Shown in pieces: positions 54,157-63,192 of a DNA stretch of 64,000 bases. Made by a program: the position numbers and the translations under genes. Location of the stretch: NCBI RefSeq assembly GCF_018397995.1, contig NZ_BBQH01000016.1:143690-207689 (forward strand), read 5' to 3'. Every line of letters starts with the position of its first letter. The first letter of the stretch is position 1. The notes below the pieces were generated by a model. It was given only the letters and a program-made list of their open reading frames with translations, did no database searches and was not told the DNA's origin. The stretch comes from Rhizomonospora bruguierae. GTDB lineage: Bacteria > Actinomycetota > Actinomycetes > Mycobacteriales > Micromonosporaceae.

Positions 54157-55398
54157 ATGGAGCCGCCCATGCGTATCGCGATGGTGTCTGAGCACGCCAG
54201 CCCGCTCGCCGCCCTCGGCGGCGAGGACGCGGGCGGCCAGAACGCGCACGTCGCCCAACTCGCCGCGGCGCTGGCCCTCCAGGGCCACGACGTGCGCGTC
54301 TACACGCGACGGGACGACGCCCACGCGCCCGTTGCCGTACCGGCCGGGCCGGGTGTCGAGGTCGTCCACGTGCCCGCCGGCCCGCCGGAGCCGCTGCCGA
54401 AGGACGCCCTGCCGCCCTTCATGCCGGTGTTCGCCCGGTGGCTCGTCGGGCACTGGCGCGCCGATGGGTGGCTTCCCACCGCGGTCCACGCGCACTTCTG
54501 GATGAGCGGCCTCGCGGCGGTGGACGCCGCCCGCCCGCTGAACCTGCCGGTCGTGCTCACGTACCACGCGCTCGGCTCGGTCAAGCGTCGCCATCAGGGC
54601 ACGCGCGACACCAGCCCGGCCGACCGAATCGACCGGGAGCGCCGGCTCGGCCGCACCGTCGACCGCGTCGTCGTGCAGTGCCGGGACGAGGTGGACGAGT
54701 TGGTCCGCCTCGGTGTGCCGCCGGCCCGGCTCACGCTCATCCCGTCCGGAGTGGACGAACGGCGGTTCCATCCGGACGGTCCGGCCGCGCCGCGCGCAAC
54801 CGGCCGGCCACGCGTGCTCTCCGTCGGCCGGCTGGTTGAGCGCAAGGGCTTCGCGGACCTCGTCCACGCCATGCGGGACATCCCGGACGCCGAGTGCGTC
54901 ATCGTCGGCGGCCCGCTCGGGTCCGAGTTGGACGCCCACCCGTACGCCCGCGAACTGCGGGAACTGGCCGCCCGTCTCGGCCTGGCGGACCGGGTGACGC
55001 TGGTGGGCGGCATCGCCACCGACGCCATGCCTGACTGGTACCGCTCCGCCGACGTGCTCGCCGCCGCGCCCTGGTACGAACCGTTCGGCCTGACCCCGAT
55101 CGAGGCGATGGCCTGCGGCGTACCCGTCGTCGGCACCGCGGTCGGCGGCCTGCGCGACACCGTCCACAACGCGGTGACCGGCCACCTCGTGCCACCCCGC
55201 GACCCGGGCGCGCTCGCCGCCGCGCTGCGGGACCTGCTCGCCCATCCGGCGCGTCGCGACGCCTACGCACTCGCCGCCCGGAACCGTGTCGTGCGCCGCT
55301 ACTCCTGGCGTCGCGCCGCCAGCGACCATGCCGCCCTGTACGCGGCCGTGCGCCGGCCGTCCACCGTGACCGCCCAACGCGAAGCGGTCGTCCGATGA
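54157..55398 (+). CDS. GT4-family glycosyltransferase
   Basis: 413 residues, GT-B fold. ASPLAALGGEDAGGQNAHVAQLA is the sucrose-synthase-like N-terminal loop, LSVGRLVERKGFADLV the donor start and EPFGLTPIEAMACGVPVVG the E-x7-E motif. HFWMSG and TYHALGSVKR also fit. Acceptor unknown. Its start region has two tandem GGAGCCGCCCATG copies, giving ATG 54157 and ATG 54169 with equally placed GGAG sites; 54157 is used here. Confidence 0.9.
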   Translation: MEPPMRIAMVSEHASPLAALGGEDAGGQNAHVAQLAAALALQGHDVRVYTRRDDAHAPVAVPAGPGVEVVHVPAGPPEPLPKDALPPFMPVFARWLVGHWRADGWLPTAVHAHFWMSGLAAVDAARPLNLPVVLTYHALGSVKRRHQGTRDTSPADRIDRERRLGRTVDRVVVQCRDEVDELVRLGVPPARLTLIPSGVDERRFHPDGPAAPRATGRPRVLSVGRLVERKGFADLVHAMRDIPDAECVIVGGPLGSELDAHPYARELRELAARLGLADRVTLVGGIATDAMPDWYRSADVLAAAPWYEPFGLTPIEAMACGVPVVGTAVGGLRDTVHNAVTGHLVPPRDPGALAAALRDLLAHPARRDAYALAARNRVVRRYSWRRAASDHAALYAAVRRPSTVTAQREAVVR

Positions 55399-55581
55399 CC
55401 TGATGCCCGCCCTGCCGCATGGGCAACCCCCGCCCGGCCCTCGCCGCCGGCGGTCGCCGATCTTGTACCGGTGGCGCGTGAATCGTCCGGCATGTCGCCC
55501 TTTGGTGGCCACCGGAACGCCGAGGTCGGCGGGTAACTGGGGTCCGGACGGCAGGGGCAGCCGCCTGCGGCGCGAAGGTGC

Positions 55582-55995
55582 ATGATGTCCGCCGTGATTC
55601 GTCTCTACGGCCTGCTGTTCCTGATCGATCTGGCGCTGACCGTCGTGGCCCTGATCGACTGCCTGTCCACGGAGGAGTTCCAGGTCCGCAACCTGCCCAA
55701 GGTCGCCTGGGTCTTCATCATCCTGCTGTTCGCGCCGGTCGGTCCGATCGCGTGGTTCGTGGCGGGACGCCCGCAGCGGCACGCCGCCGGCGCGGCCGGG
55801 GCGTGGAAGCCGGGCAGGGGCTTCCCCGAGCACGAGCGGCCGCGCCGCCCGATCGGCCCGGACGACGACCCGGAGTTCCTGGCCTCGCGCGGCCGGCAGC
55901 GCCGCGACGACGAGGACCTGTTCGCCCGCTGGGAGGCCGACCTGCGCCGCCGCGAGGAGGACCTGCGCCGCCGCGAGCACGGCGAGGACGCCTGA
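55582..55995 (+). CDS. PLDc_N domain membrane protein
   Basis: 137 residues. Two helices (LYGLLFLIDLALTVVALIDCL and VAWVFIILLFAPVGPIAWFVAG) form the PLDc_N-type two-helix domain. A charged tail with RRREEDLRRREHGED repeats follows. Small inner membrane protein of unknown function. GAAGG precedes ATG 55582; 55585 is also possible. Confidence 0.85.
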   Translation: MMSAVIRLYGLLFLIDLALTVVALIDCLSTEEFQVRNLPKVAWVFIILLFAPVGPIAWFVAGRPQRHAAGAAGAWKPGRGFPEHERPRRPIGPDDDPEFLASRGRQRRDDEDLFARWEADLRRREEDLRRREHGEDA

Positions 55996-56045
55996 CGGGG
56001 CTCGACTAGATTCGGGCGCTGAACCCGATCTTCGAGGAGGCTCGT

Positions 56046-56798
56046 GTGACGACCCGTCGCGCCCTGGTCACCGGCGGCTCCCGCGGCATCGGCGCCGCCA
56101 TCGCCACCGCGCTCGCCGCCGACGGCTGGACCGTCGCCGTGCACGGCCGCACCCCGGAGTCCGCCGCCCGCACCCGCCCGCCGGGCAGCGGTCACGCGGC
56201 CGTCGCCGGTGACCTGGCGGACCCGGCGCAGGTCCGGTCGATGGTCCGCGCCGCCGTGTCGGCCCTGGGCGGTGTCGATCTGCTCGTCAACAACGCCGCC
56301 GCGCACGCGCACCAGCCCGTCGACGCCACCGGGTACGACGAGTGGGTGGCCTCCTGGTCCGACGTGGTGGCGGTGAACCTGCTGGGCACCGCGAACGTCA
56401 CCTGGTGCGTCGTGGACCACCTGCTGCACCGTCCCGAGGGCCCCGCCGGTGGCCGGATCATCACCGTCGGCTCGCGGGGTGCGTACCGGGGCGAACCCAC
56501 CGCCCTGGCGTACGGGGCGACGAAGGCGGGCGTGCACGCGTTCACCCAGTCCCTGGCGGTGGCGCTGGCCCCGCACGGCATCGCGTCGGCGGCGGTCGCG
56601 CCCGGCTTCGTGGCCACGGACATGGCGAAGGAGATGCTGGAGGGCCCCGCCGGGGACGGCATCCGCGCGCAGAGCCCGTTCGCCCGGGTCGCCGAGCCCG
56701 CGGAGGTTGCCGCGGCGGTCACCTGGCTGGCGTCCCCGGCCGCGGTGTGGGCCAGCGGCGCCGTTCTCGACCTCAACGGCGCCTCCCACCTCCGCTAA
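56046..56798 (+). CDS. Short-chain dehydrogenase/reductase
   Basis: 250 residues with TGGSRGIGAAIATALA, NNAAAHAH, and the catalytic S-Y-K set (ITVGSRGAYRGEPTALAYGATKAG). It ends ASGAVLDLNGASHLR as in FabG-type SDRs. GAGGAGG precedes GTG 56046. Substrate unknown; single gene. Confidence 0.9.
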   Translation: MTTRRALVTGGSRGIGAAIATALAADGWTVAVHGRTPESAARTRPPGSGHAAVAGDLADPAQVRSMVRAAVSALGGVDLLVNNAAAHAHQPVDATGYDEWVASWSDVVAVNLLGTANVTWCVVDHLLHRPEGPAGGRIITVGSRGAYRGEPTALAYGATKAGVHAFTQSLAVALAPHGIASAAVAPGFVATDMAKEMLEGPAGDGIRAQSPFARVAEPAEVAAAVTWLASPAAVWASGAVLDLNGASHLR

Positions 56799-56914
56799 CA
56801 CCGCCGCCGATCTTGGTTTGGTGCTGCCCGGTTCCGGGGCGGGGTACGAGCCGGGCGCGTCGTTTCGCGTCCCCTAACGGACGGCACCGGCGCCCCCGTG
56901 GCGGCTGTGGGTGG

Positions 56915-56963
56915 GAGATCGTTGTACCGATTTGGCCGGAAATGCGTGTCGTACCAAGATCTC
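56915..56963. repeat. Imperfect inverted repeat element
   Basis: GAGATCGTTGTAC at 56915-56927 and GTACCAAGATCTC at 56951-56963 pair at 11 of 13 positions. Related short stretches with CGATCTTG occur at about 56810 and 55457, hinting at a dispersed intergenic element. Inferred by eye. Confidence 0.4.
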
Positions 56964-57008
56964 GCCCGCGGGCCGCCCTCCGGGCGGTGGGGTAAGGGGT
57001 GGCCGTGG

Positions 57009-57437
57009 TCAGTGGCGCACGTCGGCGGGGTCCCACGTGACGGGCAGCCCGACGGCGCACCACGCCTCCACACCGCCGATCATGTCGGTCGCCCGGGTCA
57101 AGCCGAGCGCCCGCAGGCTCGCCGCGGCCAGGCTGGAGCTGTACCCCTGGCGGCAGACCACCACGATCTCCCGGTCGTAGCCGGTCGCCTCGGGTATCCG
57201 GTCCGGAGAGCCGGGGTCGAGCCGCCATTCCAGCACCGTCCGGTCGATGACCACGGCGCCGGGCAGGACGGCGCCGGGCAGTTCGCCCTGCTTCGCCCGC
57301 TGCGACTCGGTCCGGGTGTCGACGATCAGGGCGCCGCGCCGTCCGGCGTCCAGGGTTTGCTCGGGCGTCAGCCGTCGCATGCCCCGGCGCACCCGGCGGA
57401 GCACGGCCTCGATGCCCCGACCGGCTACCTCCTCCAC
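57009..57437 (-). CDS. Rhodanese-like domain protein
   Basis: 142 residues. VDTRTESQRAKQGELPGAV forms the entry and the active loop IVVVCRQGYSSSLAAASLRALG carries the Cys that accepts sulfur. GTG 57437 (VEEVAGRGIE) is chosen; longer frames upstream have no support. Single-domain sulfurtransferase or sulfur carrier, partner unknown. Confidence 0.85.
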   Translation of the reverse strand: MEEVAGRGIEAVLRRVRRGMRRLTPEQTLDAGRRGALIVDTRTESQRAKQGELPGAVLPGAVVIDRTVLEWRLDPGSPDRIPEATGYDREIVVVCRQGYSSSLAAASLRALGLTRATDMIGGVEAWCAVGLPVTWDPADVRH

Positions 57438-57539
57438 CCGATCACTTCTACTCCACCCGGCGGCCCCGCGCCGCGGGTACGGCGGGCAGGTCAAGCCGTC
57501 GTGTCGCCCCCACTCCCAGGGCGCCGCGACGGCGACCGT

Positions 57540-57905
57540 CGCGGAGAACCTGTGCGTCGACAAATGCGGGTGGCGAACCGTCGACGCGCCGGTAGCGTCG
57601 CTGTTCTCGCCCGCAACATCTACATCGCGGACACCCTCGTCTACCTCCGGCATCACGATCAGCTCGCTGGACTTCGGGTACCCGATGAACGGGTTCGGCG
57701 CCGACCCGGTTGGAAAACGTCTTCATCGCGCGAGCGGGCGGCCACTTCTGGGGCGCCCAGACGTTCCGGCATCTGGGTGTTCTCCGCGTCCAAGGTGTTC
57801 CAGGGCGTCCGGTTCTCCGATGTGGACATTGCCGACCCGACCTACTCGGGCATCCTGTTCCAGACCAACAACCTGGGCGGCCAACCACAGAACCATCACC
57901 GCGGC
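57540..57905 (+). pseudogene. GH87-like mycodextranase/alpha-1,3-glucanase remnant
   Basis: Pieces of one protein appear in changing frames: RNIYIADTLVY, then GITISSLDFGYPMNGFGADPV, ENVFIARAGGHFWGAQTF, and IWVFSASKVFQGVRFSDVDIADPTYSGILFQTNNLGGQPQN in outline. The order and spacing match the catalytic parallel beta-helix of GH87 alpha-1,3-glucanases as I remember it. At least three frame changes and loss of both ends make it a relic. Neighbouring sequence has no mobile-element signature. Confidence 0.65.
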
Positions 57906-58071
57906 GACGGCCCGGCAGCACCGTGGCGGCGGCGTGGCGGCGGCGGCTTTCTCACTGGATTCTTAGTCTCCGCGGCCGAGGGTGCTCAACTGGCGGTGTC
58001 ACAGTTGGCGGGGTAAGCAACCGTGATCGAGTGGGGCCGCCACCCACCCCGTACAGACTCTGGAGAGCGAG

Positions 58072-58704
58072 ATGCCCGCCGACCAACGCCCAGCCGCCGA
58101 CGAGCCGGCCCGCAGCGGGGCCGAGGACACCGCCCGCCTCGACCCGGTGCCCCCGCCGCCGGTCGGTCCACCGCCGACGGTGCCCCCGCCGGCGGGTTCG
58201 TCGTCGATGGGGGAGGGCGAGTCGAACCCGGCAGCGGCTCCGGCACCCGGGGCGGGCCCGCAGGCCGCACAGCCCACATCCGCGGCCGCCGCGCCGCCAC
58301 CCCCGCCGCCCGGCACGCCGACCGGCTGGTCCACCGCCGCGGCCGCTCCCGGGCCCGGCCGCCGGTCTTGGCGCGGCCGCATCGACCGCCGCACCGGCAT
58401 CGGGCTCGGCGTCGCCGGGCTGCTGATCGGCTGCGTCTGCGGTGGGCTCGGCGTGGCGGTCGGCGCCGCCGTCACGCACGGCACCGAGCACCACCGTGGC
58501 GGCCACGGCGACTACCGCGGCCCCGGCCCCGGTGCCGGCCACCGTGACCAGGGCGACCGCAAGCGACCCGGCGACTCCGGCGACCGCAACTGGCCCGGCG
58601 ACCGGCAGCGTCGGGTACCCGGGCCGGGTCAGTTCCCGAAGCAGCCCGGGGAGCCGGCGCCCACGGCGCCGCCGGCCTCGCCCTCAACGCCCCCGACCGC
58701 ATAG
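58072..58704 (+). CDS. Proline-rich single-pass membrane protein
   Basis: 210 residues. A Pro/Ala-rich N-terminal 100 residues, a basic stretch RRSWRGRIDRR, then one membrane helix GIGLGVAGLLIGCVCGGLGVAVGAAV and a His/Gly/Asp/Arg-rich outer tail (HHRGGHGDYRGPGPG). The domain order resembles actinobacterial membrane-anchored disordered proteins. Function unknown. ATG 58072 has GGAG upstream. Confidence 0.6.
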   Translation: MPADQRPAADEPARSGAEDTARLDPVPPPPVGPPPTVPPPAGSSSMGEGESNPAAAPAPGAGPQAAQPTSAAAAPPPPPPGTPTGWSTAAAAPGPGRRSWRGRIDRRTGIGLGVAGLLIGCVCGGLGVAVGAAVTHGTEHHRGGHGDYRGPGPGAGHRDQGDRKRPGDSGDRNWPGDRQRRVPGPGQFPKQPGEPAPTAPPASPSTPPTA

Positions 58705-58753
58705 CCACCCGCCCGGGGGCGTTGGCCTTCGCCTCGCTCCTGGCGAGCCTGTC

Positions 58754-58903
58754 GGCGTTGCCACGCGTCCCCGGGTGGTGCAGCGCGAGAAAGGCACGCA
58801 TGTAGCGAAGGCGTTGCCACGCCTCCCCGGGTTGTGCGGAGCGCGAGAAAAGGCACGGCACCCGGCGAGGGCGTTGCCACGCGTCACCGGGTGGTGCTCC
58901 GGG
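58754..58903. repeat. Tandem repeat, about 56-60 bp, three copies
   Basis: GGCGTTGCCACGC begins units at 58754, 58810 and 58870. Copies 1 and 2 share CCCCGGG and GCGCGAGAAA, with a G-rich tail. Copy 3 is partial. It lies between a membrane protein and the hrpA stop and may be a dispersed intergenic repeat. Confidence 0.75.
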
Positions 58904-58921
58904 TTCCCGGCGGCGCCGGGC

Positions 58922-61900
58922 TCAGGCGACCAGGTCGTCCATCGCGCGGTAGATGCGCTTCTCCGAGACCGGGTACGCGGTGCCGAGGCCCTGGGCGAAC
59001 AGGTTCACCCGCAGCTCCTCGATCATCCAGCGGATCTCGGGCAGCCGGTCCCAGGTCGGGCTGCTCGGCCGCACCTCGGTGCGCAGCTGCGCGTACTCCT
59101 GCTCGACCCGGTGCACCTGCTCGGTGAGCTGCCGGTCCCGGTCCGGGTTGGTGGGCAGCCGGTCGAGCCGGCGCTGCATCGCCACCAGGTACCGGGGCAG
59201 GTCGCCCAGGTGGTACCAGCCGGCGGCGCTGACGAAGCCCGGCCCGACCAGCCCGGCGAGCTGGCCACGCAGGTCCGCCAGCGCGGACAGCAGGGTCAGG
59301 TGGGTGGTGTTGGTGAGCCGGCGCCGCACCTCGTACGCCGCCGCCAGGATCTCCTTCACCACGGTCACGATGGCCAGTACCGTGTCGGCGAGCTGCCCCC
59401 GGACCCCGTCTCGCAGGCGGGCGAAGCCGTCGGCGTCCCAGGCCGGGCCGCCGTGGTCCGCGATCAGCTTGTCGAGCGCGGCGGCGACGCAGTCGTCCAG
59501 CAGGTCCGCCGCGCTCTGGTACGGGTTGGCGCGGCTGAGCGTGAGCTTGTCGGCGTTGCTGAGCCGGGCGTTGACCAGCCCGACCGGGGACGGGACCGTC
59601 AGCTGGAGCAGCCGCCGGGTGCCCCGTGCCATGGCCCGCTCCTGCTCGGCCGCGCTCTCGAACAGCCGCACCGCCACGGTCGCCCCCTCGTCGACCAGCG
59701 CCGGGTAGGCGGTGACCACGTAGCTGCCCCGGCGCTGCTCGACCACCCGCGGCAGGGTGCCGATCTCCCAGCCGGTCAGCCCGGAGCGCTGCACGCCCTC
59801 GGTGGCGGCGGCGAGCGTCTGGCGCACCTTCGGCCGCAGCTCCCGCTGCAGGACCGCCAGGTCGCGGCCCTGCGCCACCGTGCCGCCCTCGTCGTCCACC
59901 ACCTGGAACGCCGGCTTCAGATGATCGGGTACCCGGCTCAGGTCCCACGCCTCCCGGGGTACGGCCACGCCGGTGAGCCGGCGCAGGTGCCGCTCGAGCA
60001 CCTCCAGCAGCGGGCCGTCCTCGGGTCCGGCCACGTCCAGGATCGCGCGCGCGTAATCCGGTACCGGGACGAAGTTGCGACGCAGGGTCTTCGGCAGCGA
60101 GCGCAGTAATGCGGTAACCAGGTCCTCCCGCAGTCCGGGTACCTGCCAGCCGAACGCGTCCGGGTCGAGCCGGCCGAGCACGGCCAGCGGCGCCCGGACG
60201 GTCACGCCGTCGGCGGCGGTACCCGGCTCGAAGTGGTACGCCAGCGGCAGGTCCAGCCCCTCGGAGGTCCAGACGTCCGGGAAGTCCGCCTCGGCGACCC
60301 CACCGGCGGCGGCGTTGACCAGCATCGCCTTGTCGAACGTGAGCAGTTCCGGCCGTTCCCGCCGCTCCTTCTTCCACCAGCTGTCGAAGTGCCGGCCGGA
60401 GACCACGTGCCCCGGGATCCGCGCCTCGTAGAAGTCGTACAGCACCTGATCGTCCACGACGATGTCCCGGCGCCGGGCCCGGTGCTCCAGTTCCTCGACC
60501 TCGTCGAGCAGGTCCCGGTTGCGGTGGAAGAACTCGTGCCGGGTCTCCCAGTCGCCCTCCACCAGCGCCCGCCGGATGAACTCCTCCCGCGAGTACACCG
60601 GGTCGATGCGGCCGAAGTTCACCTTCCGCGAGGTCACGATCGGCACCCCGTACAGGGTCACCTTCTCGGACGCCACCACGGCGGCCTGCTTCTTCTCCCA
60701 GTGCGGCTCGCTGTAGCCGCGCTTGACCAGGGGCCCGGCCAGCGGCTCCACCCACTCCGGCTCGATCCGGGCGCAGACCCGCGCCCACAGCCGGGTCGTC
60801 TCCACGAGTTCGGCCGCCATCACCCACCGCGGCTGCTTGCGGAACAGCGCCGAGCCGGGGAAGACGCCGAACTTCGCGTTCCGCGCCCCGATGTACTCCT
60901 TGCCCTCGACGTCCTTGACGCCGATGTGGGACAGCAGGCCGGCCAGCAGCGAGAGGTGTACCCGCTGCGGCTCGGGATCCGTGTCGTTCAGCGTCAGGTT
61001 CAGCGACCGGGCCACCTGGCGCAGTTGGCTCACCAGGTCCTGCCACTCCCGGATGCGCAGGTAATTCAGAAAGTCGGCCCGGCACATCCGGCGGAACGCG
61101 CTGGAGGACAGCTCGCGCTGCTGCTCCCGCAGGTGGTTCCACAGGTTGAGGAAGGTCAGGAAGTCCGACTCCTTGTCGGCGAAGCGCGCGTGTTTCTGGT
61201 CCGCCTGCGGGCGCTTGTCGACCGGGCGCTCCCGGGGGTCCTGGATCGACAGCGCCGCCGCGATGACAATGACCTCGCGCAGGCAGCCGTTCCGGTCCGC
61301 CTCCAGCACCATCCGGGCCAGCCGGGGGTCGATCGGCAACTGCGCCAACTGCCGCCCGACGGGGGTGAGCCGCTTGCGCGGGTCCGCCTGGTCCGGGTCG
61401 ATCGCGCCCAGTTCGTGCAGCAGCTGCACACCGTCGGTGATGTTGCGCCGGTCCGGCGGGTCGATGAACGGGAACGCCGCCACGTCGCCCAGCCCCAGCG
61501 ACGTCATTTGCAGGATTACCGACGCCAGGTTGGTGCGCAGGATCTCCGGGTCGGTGTACTCGGGCCGGGCGAGGAAGTCCTCCTCGGAGTACAGCCGGAT
61601 GCAGATGCCCTCGGAGACCCGGCCGCACCGCCCCTTCCGCTGGTTCGCCGACGCCTGCGACACCGGCTCGATCGGCAGCCGCTGCACCTTCAACCGGTGG
61701 CTGTACCGGGAGATCCGCGCCGTGCCCGGGTCGATCACGTACTTGATGCCCGGCACCGTCAGCGACGTCTCCGCAACGTTGGTGGCCAGCACGACCCGTC
61801 GCCCCCGGTGCGGCTGGAACACCCGGTGCTGCTCGGCCGAGGACAGCCGCGCGTACAGCGGCAGGATCTCCGTGTCGGGCAGGTTGAGCCGGGCCAGCGC

Positions 61901-62833
61901 GTCCGCCGTGTCGCGGATCTCCCGCTCGCCGGACAGGAACACGAGAACGTCGCCCGGCCCCTCGGCCCGTAATTCGGTAATCGCGTCGGCGATCGCCTCG
62001 GTGGCGTCCCGGACGAGCACCCCGTCCTCGTCCTCGTCGTCGGCCGCCTCGACCTCCACCATCAGCGGCCGGTAGCGCACCTCCACCGGGTACGTGCGCC
62101 CCGAGACCTCCACGATCGGCGCGTCCCCGAAGTGCCGGGCGAACCGCTCCGGGTCGATCGTCGCCGACGTGATGATCAGCTTCAGGTCCGGCCGCCGGGG
62201 CAGCAACTGCTTCAGGTACCCGAGGATGAAGTCGACGTTGAGGCTGCGCTCGTGCGCCTCGTCCACGATGATCGTGTCGTAGTGGCGCAGCGCCCGGTCG
62301 TTCTGCATCTCGGCCAGCAGGATGCCGTCGGTCATCACCTTGACCAGCGTGCCGTCGCTGGACCGGTCGGTGAAGCGCACCTTGTACCCGACCCTCGCCC
62401 CGATCTCGGTGCCCAGCTCCTCGGCGATCCGCTCCGCGACCGTCCGCGCCGCGATCCGGCGTGGCTGCGTGTGGCCGATCGCCCCGCGCACCCCGCGCCC
62501 CAGCTCCAGGCAGATCTTCGGCAGCTGCGTGGTCTTGCCGGACCCCGTCTCACCCGCGACGATCACCACCTGGTGGTCCCGGATGGCGGCGAGAATGTCG
62601 TCCTTGCGCTGACTGACCGGCAGCTCCGCGGGGTACGACGGCACCGGTACCGCCGCGCGTCGCGTCGCGATCCGCCGCTCCGCCGCCGCGAGGTCACCCT
62701 CGATCGCGGCGAGGGTCCGTTCGCGCGCGGCCGCGTCGCGCACCGTCCGGGCGCCGTCGAGCCGGCGCCGCAGCCGGTGCTCGTCGCGCAGGGTCAACTC
62801 GGGCAGGCGCGCCATCAGATCAGGGGAAGACAT
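58922..62833 (-). CDS. hrpA: ATP-dependent RNA helicase HrpA
   Basis: 1303 residues. A DEAH-box core: Walker A GETGSGKTTQLP, VDEAHERSLN, SATID, and the QRKGRCGR motif VI; then HA2 and OB-fold domains and a long C-terminal extension of the HrpA type. It unwinds structured RNA or RNA/DNA hybrids, and in some bacteria rescues stalled ribosomes. ATG 62833 was chosen; 62878 would add 15 residues. It is flanked by tandem repeats on both sides. Confidence 0.95.
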   Translation of the reverse strand: MSSPDLMARLPELTLRDEHRLRRRLDGARTVRDAAARERTLAAIEGDLAAAERRIATRRAAVPVPSYPAELPVSQRKDDILAAIRDHQVVIVAGETGSGKTTQLPKICLELGRGVRGAIGHTQPRRIAARTVAERIAEELGTEIGARVGYKVRFTDRSSDGTLVKVMTDGILLAEMQNDRALRHYDTIIVDEAHERSLNVDFILGYLKQLLPRRPDLKLIITSATIDPERFARHFGDAPIVEVSGRTYPVEVRYRPLMVEVEAADDEDEDGVLVRDATEAIADAITELRAEGPGDVLVFLSGEREIRDTADALARLNLPDTEILPLYARLSSAEQHRVFQPHRGRRVVLATNVAETSLTVPGIKYVIDPGTARISRYSHRLKVQRLPIEPVSQASANQRKGRCGRVSEGICIRLYSEEDFLARPEYTDPEILRTNLASVILQMTSLGLGDVAAFPFIDPPDRRNITDGVQLLHELGAIDPDQADPRKRLTPVGRQLAQLPIDPRLARMVLEADRNGCLREVIVIAAALSIQDPRERPVDKRPQADQKHARFADKESDFLTFLNLWNHLREQQRELSSSAFRRMCRADFLNYLRIREWQDLVSQLRQVARSLNLTLNDTDPEPQRVHLSLLAGLLSHIGVKDVEGKEYIGARNAKFGVFPGSALFRKQPRWVMAAELVETTRLWARVCARIEPEWVEPLAGPLVKRGYSEPHWEKKQAAVVASEKVTLYGVPIVTSRKVNFGRIDPVYSREEFIRRALVEGDWETRHEFFHRNRDLLDEVEELEHRARRRDIVVDDQVLYDFYEARIPGHVVSGRHFDSWWKKERRERPELLTFDKAMLVNAAAGGVAEADFPDVWTSEGLDLPLAYHFEPGTAADGVTVRAPLAVLGRLDPDAFGWQVPGLREDLVTALLRSLPKTLRRNFVPVPDYARAILDVAGPEDGPLLEVLERHLRRLTGVAVPREAWDLSRVPDHLKPAFQVVDDEGGTVAQGRDLAVLQRELRPKVRQTLAAATEGVQRSGLTGWEIGTLPRVVEQRRGSYVVTAYPALVDEGATVAVRLFESAAEQERAMARGTRRLLQLTVPSPVGLVNARLSNADKLTLSRANPYQSAADLLDDCVAAALDKLIADHGGPAWDADGFARLRDGVRGQLADTVLAIVTVVKEILAAAYEVRRRLTNTTHLTLLSALADLRGQLAGLVGPGFVSAAGWYHLGDLPRYLVAMQRRLDRLPTNPDRDRQLTEQVHRVEQEYAQLRTEVRPSSPTWDRLPEIRWMIEELRVNLFAQGLGTAYPVSEKRIYRAMDDLVA

Positions 62834-63192
62834 ACCACGCTCAACAATAGGCTGCCCCCGGCCACCGGTCCCGCTCATTTACGGCCGCCCCGCCGCTGCC
62901 ACTCCCGACAGGCGTGCGCCCAGCCCACTCGGCCTGCCAGCGGCGAGGGTGGCTGTTCGCCGCCACTCCCGCCGGATTACCGCTCGCGTGGGCTTGTGTC
63001 CCGCCTACTCGGTCTGCCAGCGGCGGGGCTGGCTGGTCGTCGCCTTTACTGTGGCCTCGCCGCCGCTCCCAAGGGCTTGTGGCCCAGCCCTGTCGGCCTG
63101 CCAGCCGACCGAGACCGGCTGCCAGTTCCCGCTGGAGGGTGCCCCGCCCGCTGCGCCTGGCTGCTGGCCGGGGCGGCTGCTCACCCGCGTGA
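62834..63192. repeat. Intergenic region with imperfect ~80-bp tandem repeat
   Basis: 359 nt upstream of hrpA with no supported gene. CTGCCAGCGGCG occurs at 62934 and 63014, and CTGCCAG again near 63098, with surrounding sequence similar (CACTCCC, CTCGGCC or CTCGGTC, GGTGGCTG or GGCTGGCTG). Unit length is about 80 bp, three imperfect copies. Open frames over it are shadows. Confidence 0.6.
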
